DNA from: Scleromitrula shiraiana
Lineage: Eukaryota > Ascomycota > Leotiomycetes > Helotiales > Sclerotiniaceae
Assembly: GCA_028455995.1 (NCBI GenBank)
Contig: JABELC010000008.1
Location: 248,001 to 312,000, forward strand
DNA length: 64,000 bases
Reading direction: 5' to 3'
Positions 46,036 to 56,008 of this stretch are shown piece after piece (position 1 is the stretch's first letter; each line of letters starts with the position of its first letter). The notes under the pieces were generated by a model. The model did not search any database. It saw only the letters and a program-made list of their open reading frames with translations, and was not told where the DNA came from. Made by a program: the position numbers and the translations under genes.

Positions 46036-48078
46036 CTAACCAAATAGTCTATCAACATACCCATGCCATCTCGTCTTCGGAGTCCTCTCCACATAATTTC
46101 TCGTGTACTCATCAATATCATCTACTTCCTGAGTTCTCAGCTGTACCTCTTCAGGCTTCAACCACTTCGTCTTCTTTACCAACTTCCATACGATGAAAAT
46201 CACGGGAAAGACGCCGATCATTGCGTATGAGAAGAGGAATGTGGGAATATCCCATTGGTCTATCAATGGATAATCAGCTCATGTTATCTATACTAAGATT
46301 CTACTACGAAAGCTCACCTGGTAAGAAAACAGTATACCCTCCTACGAAAGTCATAATGAAACAACCAGTCAATGCATAGTAAGCGCTGAATGGTTGCCAG
46401 AAACTCTTATGCGGTAAGGTATCCCTATCAAGGCCTTGTGCATCGCATGCTCTCTTCCACTATAAGTTCTTCAGATCAGTATTCTTCTGTCACAAAATAA
46501 ATCGTCGAGCGCAAGCACAGGACAGTCGAAGAAACAAGATGATACATACACATATAAAAGTATACGCCATAACAGAGAAGTTTATCAACTGACTAGCAGT
46601 CACGAGATTTACAAACCACTGTAATACCACAGCAGCATTATTTGAGACTTGCAAGAATGACAGCAAGGCTATAGCTAGAGTGATACCAACACAATATATG
46701 GGTACACCCTGTTTGGTGCATCTGCATAGGAAGCGAGGTGCTTTACCTTCAAGAGCAAGACCGTAAAGTGAACGAGAGGCACAATAAACGTAAGAATTTC
46801 CTGCAGAGAATGCGGCACCTAAAACCATGGCATTAACAATATCAGGGAGGATTTTTATTTGCAGTCTGTTCATAGCAACCACATATGGAGATGCGGCTGC
46901 GCCTGGCAGACCATTCGTGAAAGCATCTTTGAGTTCCTGGTCATTATAAGGTACTAGAATACCAACTGCCAAACTGCCAAGAATGAAGAATGCGGTGAGG
47001 CGGTAGAAAACTCCATTGAACGCTTTGGGCATCACTTTTCTGGGATTCTCGGCTTCACCAGCTGCCATAGAGACATAGTCAGGACCAGCTATCGTAAAAG
47101 AAGCTTGAATAAGACATTGTAGGAAGCCAAGGAAACGACCAAGAGATCCGGTTTTATAGAGCTCGGTAAATGCACCAGGCGTGCTCCAGAATCGAAACCC
47201 AAATCGATCATGAATAGGATTGCCACCGAGCATAGTAACAAATGTGAATACAATGAGACCGACTATCAACAGGACTTTTCCGAGTGCGAGGTAAAATTCC
47301 GATTCTCCATACCACCTTACTGCGAAGATGTTGATCAACCTAGATTGTTAGACACCAAGACAAACTTCAATAAACGCAAGACTTACCCATAGCAGACGAT
47401 AACAATAGCAATAATTCCTCCAGCTGGGACAGCATCAGTCCAATAATGAATGATCACATTACATGCAACAATTTCAAAAGGTACAAGGGCCGCCTCGAAG
47501 ATGAAAAAATTGTATCCAGCAGCTACTCCAAATGCTTCATCCACATATCTGCCAGCGAATCGAATGAATGGCGAAGAGATTGGCAGGTATGTTACCATTT
47601 CTGACATGCACTACTCGAGTACATAATCATTAGTATATCAGAAATATCAGCATAAAAGATAGTTACGAACATTCGTGACAGCCAAAATGAATGTACACCT
47701 ATCACATCATTAGTAATAAAAAACATAAGAGTTCGTATTTGGTTCGATTATTCTTGGGGGTAGCTAACAAGGCTGTACGTACCAAATCGTAAATGCCAAA
47801 AAAAGACTTGCAGGGCCGCCATGTATCAAACCTCTACCAATTTGAACATAAAGAGCTGTTCCAATTGTTCCTCCAATACCAATCAACTGAATATGTCTTG
47901 GTCTTAATTTACGGTGTGTAGAATCATGTGTTGGTTTACTGCCAATAGATTCAGTCGCGGAATCGATCACTTCTTCCTCGTGCTTCACGTTTCGCTGAGC
48001 TTTCTCTGTAACTTGTCCATCCGACACGATGTATTCGGAGGCCGCAGAATGGGGAATATCAACTCCAGATGAAGTCAT
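46036..48078 (-). CDS. amino-acid permease of the YAT family
   Basis: Plasma-membrane proton symporter importing amino acids (AAT/YAT family). Six exons (48078-47783, 47698-47671, 47610-47387, 47339-46550, 46459-46318, 46259-46036) join in frame to 567 residues. Exon 2 is only 28 nt and its donor is GTTCGT. Visible family marks are RHIQLIGIGGTIGTALYVQIG (helix 1), EMVTYLPISSPFIRFAGRYVD, FTIAGPDYVSMAAGEAENPRK, and SRSLYGLALEGKAPRFL. About 12 hydrophobic segments are present, with N- and C-terminal cytosolic tails of about 75 and 50 residues. The ATG at 48078 is the first in frame. Substrate range cannot be read from sequence; broad-range, Dip5-like and proline-type permeases all fit. Confidence 0.93.
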
Positions 48079-48833
48079 ATTGTACTGAGGTGGAATAAAA
48101 ACACAACACAATCAGCGTAAAGAAAATAACAAAATAAAAACTTGGAACCTTATTAGTGCTTCTTCGCCAAGTGCATCGTGCATTTGTTGTGAAAATCTAG
48201 AAATGCCATGCACTCGAATCAAGATTGGCCGTAACCCCGGTACGGTTCATCCCCCAGTAAGAAGGATCCTTTAGTACCCGTTGACAAGGGTTCACCTGCA
48301 GGAAGCAAGAGCAAACTGCTCCAGAACCCAGATATTCAAGCCATTTGCCTCATTCAAGGATATTGGAGCTGTTGGAGTTTCGAAGGTTCCTTCAGATAAC
48401 ATACTATCATACATGTGTTCACCTGGATGTCCGTGTTTTTAAATAGACATTGAGGGGATGAATTATATTGAATATTCTCCTGCCGCCAGAGATTGTGGGG
48501 ATTCTCTAATGGTTCATTATGATCTTCAGTTGTGCAACCCGAGATAAGGGTTATCGCTGGAAGGTTGCATTCTGCGTCTGCATCGGCGTTCCCGTGCCCG
48601 TTGCTCATATCCTTCACGCGGTTCGAAAGTATCTAAACTTACAACATGCTTTCATGTAATAACGACGAGTGGATAGAAAGGAATGCGTATTGAATCCACA
48701 TAGTTAAATCAACCGAAGTTACTGAGAAGAATAGATACCTGCGAATAAATCGGGTAGAACTACCGGTACCGTACACAGATCAACGGCCTCGGCATTATAG
48801 AGGAAATTTTTTGTATGGGTCGTTGTGTGGCTG

Positions 48834-48850
48834 TGTGGCGTTACGCCACA
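48834..48850. promoter_or_regulatory. palindromic candidate operator
   Basis: Eight-base perfect arms TGTGGCGT / ACGCCACA around one central base, 25 bp before the TATA box. Half-sites repeat at about 48825 and 48860. The geometry suggests a dimeric activator or repressor site; the factor is unknown. Confidence 0.5.
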
Positions 48851-48874
48851 ATACAGAGCGCCACACGCGGGGTG

Positions 48875-48880
48875 TATAAA
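48875..48880 (+). promoter_or_regulatory. TATA box
   Basis: TATAAA in GGTGTATAAATGC, well placed for the 49002 gene with a pyrimidine- and A-rich leader of about 90 nt. Confidence 0.6.
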
Positions 48881-49001
48881 TGCTGGGTCAACAGAACAAG
48901 AAACAAGAATAATTACAATTCTACATCAAACCCATATAACCTCAATCTACAACCATTAAAGCATCCATCAACACCAGCAAAACATAACGCAAAACATTAA
49001 A

Positions 49002-49211
49002 ATGCCATCCTTCACCGAAACTTCCTCTTCCTCTTCCAACGATATTCCCAATTCAACAACCAGCCCCGCAATTCCTACCTCGAACGCTTCGAACAACCAA
49101 ACAAGTGGTTCTACAGAGACGACCCAGAAATCAGAAGCTCAGCTTGAGGCAGATAGATTATATGAGGAGAGAATCGAGGAAGAATATGCTAAGAGAGAGG
49201 GAGGAGCTTAG
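49002..49211 (+). CDS. small 69-residue protein
   Basis: An intronless frame of 69 residues. The first 40 are Ser/Thr/Asn-rich (ETSSSSSNDIPNSTTSP) and the rest a charged helix (EAQLEADRLYEERIEEEYAKRE). No signal peptide, membrane segment or known domain is seen. It is supported by a TATA box, a palindromic element and an A-rich pre-ATG context (CATTAAAATG). Small Ser-rich proteins of this kind with a TATA promoter are often stress- or stage-induced in fungi, but that is inference. The function is unknown. Confidence 0.6.
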   Translation: MPSFTETSSSSSNDIPNSTTSPAIPTSNASNNQTSGSTETTQKSEAQLEADRLYEERIEEEYAKREGGA

Positions 49212-50360
49212 AGTTTTAATGTGGTTGGGATGGATGGGGTTTTAGTGAAAGGGAACTTTTACAATACTATGTGGATTGGCGGATTCAGGCAATGACATGA
49301 TATACCATTTGGGAATTCATTGCTGAGATATCTACATGTACAATATCTGATTTTTAATGAAAGACTCCGCTCCTTTGTGAGAATAGCTGCATTACCCATG
49401 TAAAGTGAGAATAGCTCCGGGGTTCTCCTTTAGGATAGACCATGAAGTCCGAATAAACCCCCGATAATTGGCTTTCGGACCCGAGACGAAAACTCGAAAC
49501 GGCCATCAACGATTAAATATGTACTATATAGGGACTATATATATATATATATAGATATATATATAGGGACTATATAGGTATTATATAGGTACTATAACCA
49601 CCAAATAGTTTTGTTCCCATGTAACACGTGCGTGGGTATTTGTAAAAACTAAGTAATAATAAAAGATAAATTGATATCGAAAAAATAATGCCAAAGTGCA
49701 GCATATATGTATTCTATCCGAATATAGCAAAAGTCTATATTGTGCCTATGACTGGAAAAAGCTCCAAATGCTCCAAATGCTCCTCCAAATGCCCCCACAA
49801 AGAAGACTTCGTTGACCCACTAAGATATCTTAAATTAACCAATCAAAGATCATGTATTAAGAATACCTTCGCTATCTTCGCTACCTTCGCTACATCTAAC
49901 AAATCAAATCATGTTTAATTATGATGACCATCTTTCATCAAATAATTTGAAATACTATACCGAAAGTTGATACAAAGCATTGAATCGGCTTCCACTATTT
50001 TGCTATTTTGCATAAACATTAAAAGGTTTTTCTCCTAATGTACAAACTGATCAAACATATAAGAAGTAGGCAATGGTCGCGGATGACCCATCATTGATCC
50101 TTCATCATCCATCATCCATCATCCATCATCCAACAACCAACAAGTTTATCACGTTTAGATCATAACTCAAGTCCCGGAGTTCGTGGCGAAAGCAACTTTA
50201 TATCTCCTCCCTTCTCCACATTCGATTGTTGGAGAATATTCATATATCTCTTCTTCAGCCTTAATCAACTTTAAAAACCCTTTTCAATCATTTGTCAAAA
50301 CCTATTATACAAACATAACCAACAAAAACAAAGCGGTCTCGATTCATATCAATAACAGCC
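49212..50360. other. intergenic with TA-rich cluster
   Basis: 1.1 kb. At about 49525-49590 a run of TATA repeats contains GGGACTATATA twice and TATTATATAGG/TACTATA variants. CATC repeats lie at about 50105-50130. A plus-strand frame at 49688-49918 with Cys/Lys repeats (KSSKCSKCSSKCPHKE) is noted but not accepted as a gene. The right end is the promoter of the CCC1-like gene. Confidence 0.55.
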
Positions 50361-51396
50361 ATGTCTATTGTTGCTTTCAAGAATCTGTTCTTCAAGAAAA
50401 CAGTTGTACCTGTTCCTCCACATCAATCTAATCGTCAATTCAAATCTCCCGTCGATTGGAATTCTATATCGACAGAACCTTTATTAGCAGATGGAGACAG
50501 GCATTCAAACCACTTGGCTATTTCGGAATCCGCTCAGACAGATGATGATAGCAGAACTCTTGGGGATGCTGAATCTCAACAATCTTGGTCGGACAAAGCA
50601 GCTCAGAGAAAAGGTTTCAGACTCGATGCAAGAGTCATTTCAGATGCGACAATCGGGCTTTCGGATGGGTTAACTGTTCCATTCGCACTTACGGCAGGCT
50701 TATCAGCTTTGGGTAATACGAAAGTCGTTATTTATGGAGGATTTGCGGAATTAATTGCCGGTGCAATTTCAATGGGTCTTGGTGGGTATCTTGGTGCTCA
50801 GAGCGAACTGTGAGTTTGTTCATATCTTTTCTCGGTCAAGATATTAAGTAAGAATATTAATTGACAATTTCAACAGCGCATCATACAATGCCATAAAAGC
50901 TGAAACGAAGGAACGTTTAACCACGGAACCTGATGCAGTACTGGCAGATGTTGTCGAAGTATTCCAAGCCTACGATATTCCCAAACACACTCTTGATGAT
51001 CTTACCAAACACCTCGAGCAATCAACCAAATTGGCTGATTTTATCATGCAATTTAAACACTGTCAAGAAGAACCTGCTGCCTCCCGTGCGCTCACCTCTG
51101 CTATTACAATCGCATTAGGATATTTCCTTGGTGGCCTTTTACCTCTCCTTCCTTACCTCTTCGTAACTCGAGTATATGAAGGATTGTACATATCAATTGG
51201 AATAATGGTTGTAACGTTATACGTCTTTGGATATGTCAAAACCGGTGTTGTTTTAGGCTGGAGAGGAGGAGCGAAGATTAAAGAGGCATGCTGGGGCGGC
51301 ATGCAGATGGTTGTCGTTGGTTCTGTGGCAGCAGGTGCAGCCATGGGACTAGTGAGACTATTCAGCTATGATGATGGTGTTGTAAGCGGCAGATGA
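50361..51396 (+). CDS. CCC1/VIT1-family vacuolar iron/manganese transporter
   Basis: Moves Fe(II) or Mn(II) from cytosol into the vacuole for storage and detoxification. Two exons (50361-50809, 50877-51396, phase 2) give 322 residues, the size of yeast Ccc1. The N-terminal 85 residues are soluble. Helix 1 carries VISDATIGLSDGLTVPFALTAGLSAL, a hallmark of the family, followed by YGGFAELIAGAISMGLGGYLGAQSE, where acidic and Met residues line the metal path. A cytoplasmic helical loop (about 150-220) holds clustered Glu/His/Asp likely to bind metal. Three further membrane helices end the protein (ALGYFLGGLLPLLPYLF, GLYISIGIMVVTLYVFGY, MVVVGSVAAGAAMGLVRLF). In many fungi ccc1 is iron-induced; no specific site was identified here. 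Confidence 0.94.
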
Positions 51397-52057
51397 GTCG
51401 ATATGCTTCTACTCATAACGAATTCATGGGATTAATGATGTATGAAAAATGGCGCAAATTTAGGATTTGGTTCGGTGCATTTTGCATAGGCGTTAGAGGA
51501 ATCTATACTCTCGAGAATATCGATTGAGTCTTTCTTTCTTTGTATTTATTCTCAAGGGAATACAGAATCTTCACGGTCTGTAAAATAGAACATTTATTAT
51601 GATCAGAAAGTCTACAACAAAATCCACTTCTAAAAATTCTTGTCTATGTCTAGAATAAAAAAAAATGTCATAATGTGATAGGGTTTAGCACTGGGCAATC
51701 ATGACTTGACAAGCGCATTTTCTATTTAGAACAATGGAAGGAGCCGGTAGGGACATCTTACAAATTAGCACAGTTGCCATGGTACTAACAAACCATCTAT
51801 TTAGTTGGTTACTATCTATGTAACGTCAGTTGGTAGGCGAGTTGTCTTGCCGGCGGGTAGGAACCGCTCACCGGTAAACCCTTTATTTAAAATAGTCGGA
51901 GATCTTACTCTATCGTCTTTCTCCCCTACATTCACTGGCAATAATCTACATTAACACACTTTCCTCCACTGATAATACCATACTTATTCAATATACAACA
52001 TTGTTCCACAGTAACAAAGTTATCTTGATACACCTCAAATTCTCCCCCAGTTTTCAC
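51397..52057. other. intergenic, promoter side of the broken oxidoreductase
   Basis: 661 bp with no gene. A CG-rich patch (GCCGGCGGGTAGGAACCG, about 51850) and a TATTTAAAAT TATA-like box near 51885 look like the surviving promoter of the decayed gene at 52058. Confidence 0.5.
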
Positions 52058-53640
52058 AATGAGTAACTCCTCGGACCAACTCTATATAATGGGAGCACAC
52101 AATACCGCCGTTGCCAAAATAGCCTCACATGTGCATGAATTTCATACCCGTCACACCATTTCGAATTTACCATGGAAGCAGTAGTTTTACCAACCCACTC
52201 TCTCTCGATCCTACAAAAATTATTGACACTTCCTCCCTCAACCACGTCATATCCCTTGATCCCAGCAGCAAAACTATTCTCGTGGAACCCAGCATTTCTA
52301 TGTCCACTCTAATTGCATACACTCTTCCCCATAATCTTGTTCCTCTCATTGTTATGGAACTTCCTCAAATAACTGTCGGGGGTGGATTCGCTGGCACCAG
52401 TGGTGAGAGTTGTAGTTTTCGCTGGAACTTTTGATCGCTATATCAACTCGTTTGAAATCGCTCTTGCAAATGGTGATATTGTCACAGCGTCCCCGAATGA
52501 ACGAGGAGATTTGTTTTCCGGAACGGCATCGTCGTTTGGTACGATGGGTGTAGTAACACTTTTGGAGGTGCAACTTATGGATGCAGGTAAGTTTGTGAGA
52601 ATTACTTATTACCCAGTCTTCAGCGCTTAGGAAGCGGCACAAAAATTGCAGAATCTTTTCCAAATCTGCTGATGGAGATTCGAATAGAGAAGGCCGTATT
52701 GAGTATCTAGATGGGATTATGTGTACGTCCTCAAGTGGCCTGGTAATGGGGGGAACATTCACTGATTCAACATCACCCTCTGAGTCTATAACGACATTTT
52801 CCCGTGCCCGAGATCCTTGGTTCTATCTACACGCACGCAAATTTCTTACTTCCTTTCGTATCAACACGCCATATGTAGAATGCATACCTACGTCCTCATA
52901 TCTCATACGGTACGACAGAGGAACATTCTGGGGTGCTTATTACGCTTTCAACTATTTTTATACACCTTTCAATCGTACAACTAGATGGCTTCTCAACCCT
53001 TTTATGAACAGTGCCACGAGCTATAAAGCTATGCATCGGAGTGGCTTAGCAGGTGAAAACATCGTCTAGGATATAGGAATACCGTATCCGAAATTTGTTG
53101 AATTTTTGGAGTTCTTAAATAGAAAGCTTGGCTTTTATCCTCTTTGGTTATGTCCAATCAACATGAAGAGGAGAACGGAGTTGTATACACTTGTGAATGC
53201 GGCAAACAAATTCAATGAAGATATGGTATGTAATATAGGTATTTGAGGCCTGGGTCCGAAAAGTAAAAGCGCATTCTTGGAGCTTAATAGAGAGATTGAA
53301 GGAAAACTAGGGAGTTTGGTGGACAGAAAACTCTGTATGCGAGAGAGTATTAAACAAAAGAGGACTTCAACGAAATTTATGATGGAAGGAGGTACGAAGA
53401 GTTGAGAAAGACATATGGAGCGGATGGATTAAAGGGAATATGAGAGAAGGTTGGGGGTGGACATTTGATGGAACCAGTAAAAGAGCCTGGAGAGGGTGGG
53501 CGGAGGGGACGGGTAATGTCGAAGAGGCCTTTCAAAGGACTGTATGGGGTTTGGAGAGTGGTGGTTTGAAGGAACGGTGGTCGTATTTATTGGGTGGTAA
53601 GAAGAGCAAGACAATGAGAAAAGAAAAGGATATTTGATTC
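52058..53640 (+). pseudogene. decayed DIM1/DHCR24-like FAD-linked oxidoreductase
   Basis: The remains of a delta(24)-sterol-reductase-like (DIM1/Dwarf1) flavoprotein are spread over three frames. Recognisable pieces in order: AVAKIASHVHEFHTR (from 52058 ATG), PFRIYHGSSSFTNPLS, the FAD-binding ITVGGGFAGTSGES, FDRYINSFEIALANGD, EYLDGIMCTSSSGLVMGG, IPYPKFVEFLEFLNRKLGFY, PLWLCPINMK, and IYDGRRYEELRKTYGADG. Breaks are a frame change with TAG near 52175, a frame change near 52410 (TGA 52432), TAG at 52628-52630, a frame change near 52670, TAG at 53067-53069, TGA at 53244-53246, and TGA near 53430. Two stops sit where the family has Gln or Trp, as C-to-T or G-to-A changes would produce. The extent at the 3' end is uncertain. 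It is very unlikely to make a working enzyme. Confidence 0.85.
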
Positions 53641-54030
53641 CACGTACACAGTAAAGCGGATCGTCATTATTAAACCAAACCTGGATTTGAATCACAAATT
53701 ATTAATACCGAATCCATATATCACCTTTCCAAGCTGTTGGTATGTTGAAAGTTCATTTCATTCGCATACAGTCAGAATCATACCTATACAAACTTCTTCC
53801 GGTTTTCAAATATCTGAATTCGGAATAAGGATTAAGAAGCATTTGAATGTCCGTATTTAATATCGGCACTCAACAAAAAAGTGTTAGAATATATAAATTA
53901 TAAATAGACATTCAGATGTTAATCAGTTCGTTTGATATGTTATCTCTCTATCTCAGTATTCAATTTCATACTCCCTTTCTTTCCTAAAATAATCACCAGA
54001 TAAGTTATACAATATCTAGAACAATCAAAA
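53641..54030. other. intergenic with inverted dispersed motif
   Basis: Contains TTGAATGTCCGT (53843-53854) and, about 50 bp on, TAGACATTCAGAT (53905-53917), which face each other as an imperfect inverted repeat. No gene is seen. Confidence 0.55.
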
Positions 54031-55284
54031 CTATCTATTGGCAGTAGCTCCAGCAATTTCATATTTATAGAAATCTTCCGGTTCTCTGAGCTCATCAAAC
54101 CAATGACCAGCCAAATTCAGCATCATCCCCCCCGGGCCACTAGGTCCAATTTCCTCCCTCAGATCCTTCAACCACCCTCTATCCTCCTCAATCTGCACCC
54201 TCAAGAGTTTATTCAACTCCTGATATTTGTCAAACTGTTGTAACTCCATCCGACCCATCAAATCAGTCCAAATATATTTTCTATACATCAAATCTAACTC
54301 CCATTCATCCGTCCCCGCATCAATTTTATTCCTATGTTTATCCTCCGCGAGATCTCGTCTACAAGCCATTCTATCTCTATACCTTTCCCACTTAGCCGGA
54401 TCAAGAAAATTTGAGAGCTCCAATCGCTGAGCCATCAGCGAATGTTCTATGGATGGCTCCATAGCTTTACCATTCACATCTTCCGTCCACTTCACAAAAT
54501 CCTTCAACATCTCGTCCAGTTGTTCATACACATGTCTACTCTTCATGTCCAGCGTTCCTATCTCCATCAATGTATTTAAAATCCCCCTAGTCATATACGG
54601 AGCCTCGCTATATCTAATTGTCAGCCCTGCATGAGCTTCTCTCCACTCTTCTGCTCTCTTGATCGCTGTTACCAATTGTCTGTATTGAAAGCTAAATATC
54701 CATAAACTGGGTGTATATTCCGACCTGATCAATTCTAAAAATGCATCTCGCTTTTGCTCTGCTTTGTTGACTAACCCATTCAATCCAGCAACATCTTTTC
54801 GTAAAGTTTTTAATCTCCGTACTTTCTCATCCCTTTCTTCGACTAGTGCGTCTACGTGTGCACCTATCTTTTTAAGATCGGTTCCATGAGCGGCCCTGAC
54901 CCTTTCTCGCCACTCATTCTTTTTACGAAGCTTCTCGATATGGGCTGCTTGTCTAGTGGCAGTGTCGGTAGTTGATTTTCCGGTAAACAACCAGGTGATG
55001 AGTTGTTCCCAGAAGTGGACGAAAGGCAATTCTCTGAGGGAAGCGAAAAAGGTGGTTGGACGAGGCGATGAAGCATTTGGTGATTGAGATGGGGGTGAGA
55101 AGGCTCCCCCAATACTGGAGGGTGGTGTTTTGGGTTTATTTGTTTTTCTGTTTTTTTTGGTTAAGGGCGGTGGATAATACGGGCGTTTTAAGAGGGGAGT
55201 TTTGAGTCTGCCGGTTTTTGGTGAGATAGGTGAGCCTGACTGTGGATGTGATGGGGTACTGTTTTGAAAAGAATATTGGTCCAT
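54031..55284 (-). CDS. hypothetical coiled-coil protein, 417 residues
   Basis: Not recognised. A single exon. The first 85 residues are Pro/Ser/Lys-rich (KRPYYPPPLTKKNRKTNKPK). A short hydrophobic/aromatic stretch (FVHFWEQLITWLFTG, about 90-104) could touch a membrane. Residues 105-180 form a likely coiled coil (HIEKLRKKNEWRERVRAAHG; LVEERDEKVRRLKTLRKDV). The rest is helical, rich in charged residues and Trp. Coding appears intact with the ATG at 55284. The next gene on the same strand (56009) is also a charged coiled-coil protein of unknown role; relatedness by eye is weak. Confidence 0.8.
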   Translation of the reverse strand: MDQYSFQNSTPSHPQSGSPISPKTGRLKTPLLKRPYYPPPLTKKNRKTNKPKTPPSSIGGAFSPPSQSPNASSPRPTTFFASLRELPFVHFWEQLITWLFTGKSTTDTATRQAAHIEKLRKKNEWRERVRAAHGTDLKKIGAHVDALVEERDEKVRRLKTLRKDVAGLNGLVNKAEQKRDAFLELIRSEYTPSLWIFSFQYRQLVTAIKRAEEWREAHAGLTIRYSEAPYMTRGILNTLMEIGTLDMKSRHVYEQLDEMLKDFVKWTEDVNGKAMEPSIEHSLMAQRLELSNFLDPAKWERYRDRMACRRDLAEDKHRNKIDAGTDEWELDLMYRKYIWTDLMGRMELQQFDKYQELNKLLRVQIEEDRGWLKDLREEIGPSGPGGMMLNLAGHWFDELREPEDFYKYEIAGATANR

Positions 55285-56008
55285 TTTTCAAGTTGATTTA
55301 CGTATAGTATTCATTGTTCAATACTAAATGAATTGGGCCAATCTTTTAAACATTGTTCCATAATATCAGACTTTCATCGCTAGATGTAAAATATGCTATT
55401 TGACCTCCTCTCCTGCAGAAATATAAAATGTGTTTTTATTATTTCTTTCAATCTTTCTCTCGTATGTTTTGGTATCTATACATCTATCTAAACAGGTTTT
55501 ATTGGCATAAAGAAAACCCGAACCTTTATATAGAGAGTTAATAGCCCATTGCGGATCAAGGCTGCATTTGGAAACAAAGACATTCACTTAAGTCGGACAA
55601 ATTTCAAGATACAAGCAAACTAAAGGCTTCTAGAATAACGGAGAGGTTCTTTTGAATTTTGTCTTGAACTAATTATATAGTTGTTCCCTGCACCTCTAGC
55701 AGTTTCTATATCTCAAAATTACTGAAGTAGTTTTAATAAAATAGAAGGATATCGATACTGATTTGTGTCATGTGTAAGGCCATTCCCAGCATTCTGATTA
55801 TGTATATATGCAATACAAGATGACCTTATTCTATAGAACTACCAATGATTAAGTATAAACTGCACTGGAGCCCAATACGTATATATCTGTACATCTATCT
55901 AAGAGCCAATACTATGATACCACAACCCACAACCCACCTAACAGCATATCTCAGAAGTGTTTTATTCCCTTCATAAACTTATCAAGCCACAACAATACAA
56001 ATGCCAAT
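55285..56008. other. intergenic, nothing coding seen
   Basis: 724 bp, AT-rich, between two minus-strand genes. Contains the promoter of the 54031 gene; no other feature stands out. Confidence 0.55.

Larger units (their letters stand above)
48079..49001. promoter_or_regulatory. divergent promoter of permease and small gene
   Basis: A 923-bp region between divergent starts. At 48834-48850 is a perfect palindrome, TGTGGCGT-T-ACGCCACA, with extra GTGTGGC and GCCACAC half-sites on each side. A TATAAA box lies at 48875-48880, 122 bp before the ATG at 49002. The permease promoter occupies the other end. Confidence 0.7.

Noticed and set aside
49688..49918. 76-codon frame with Lys/Cys repeats
   Set aside because: Repetitive (SSKCSKCSSKC), without promoter support or domain; it could be a metallothionein-like peptide but evidence is too thin.
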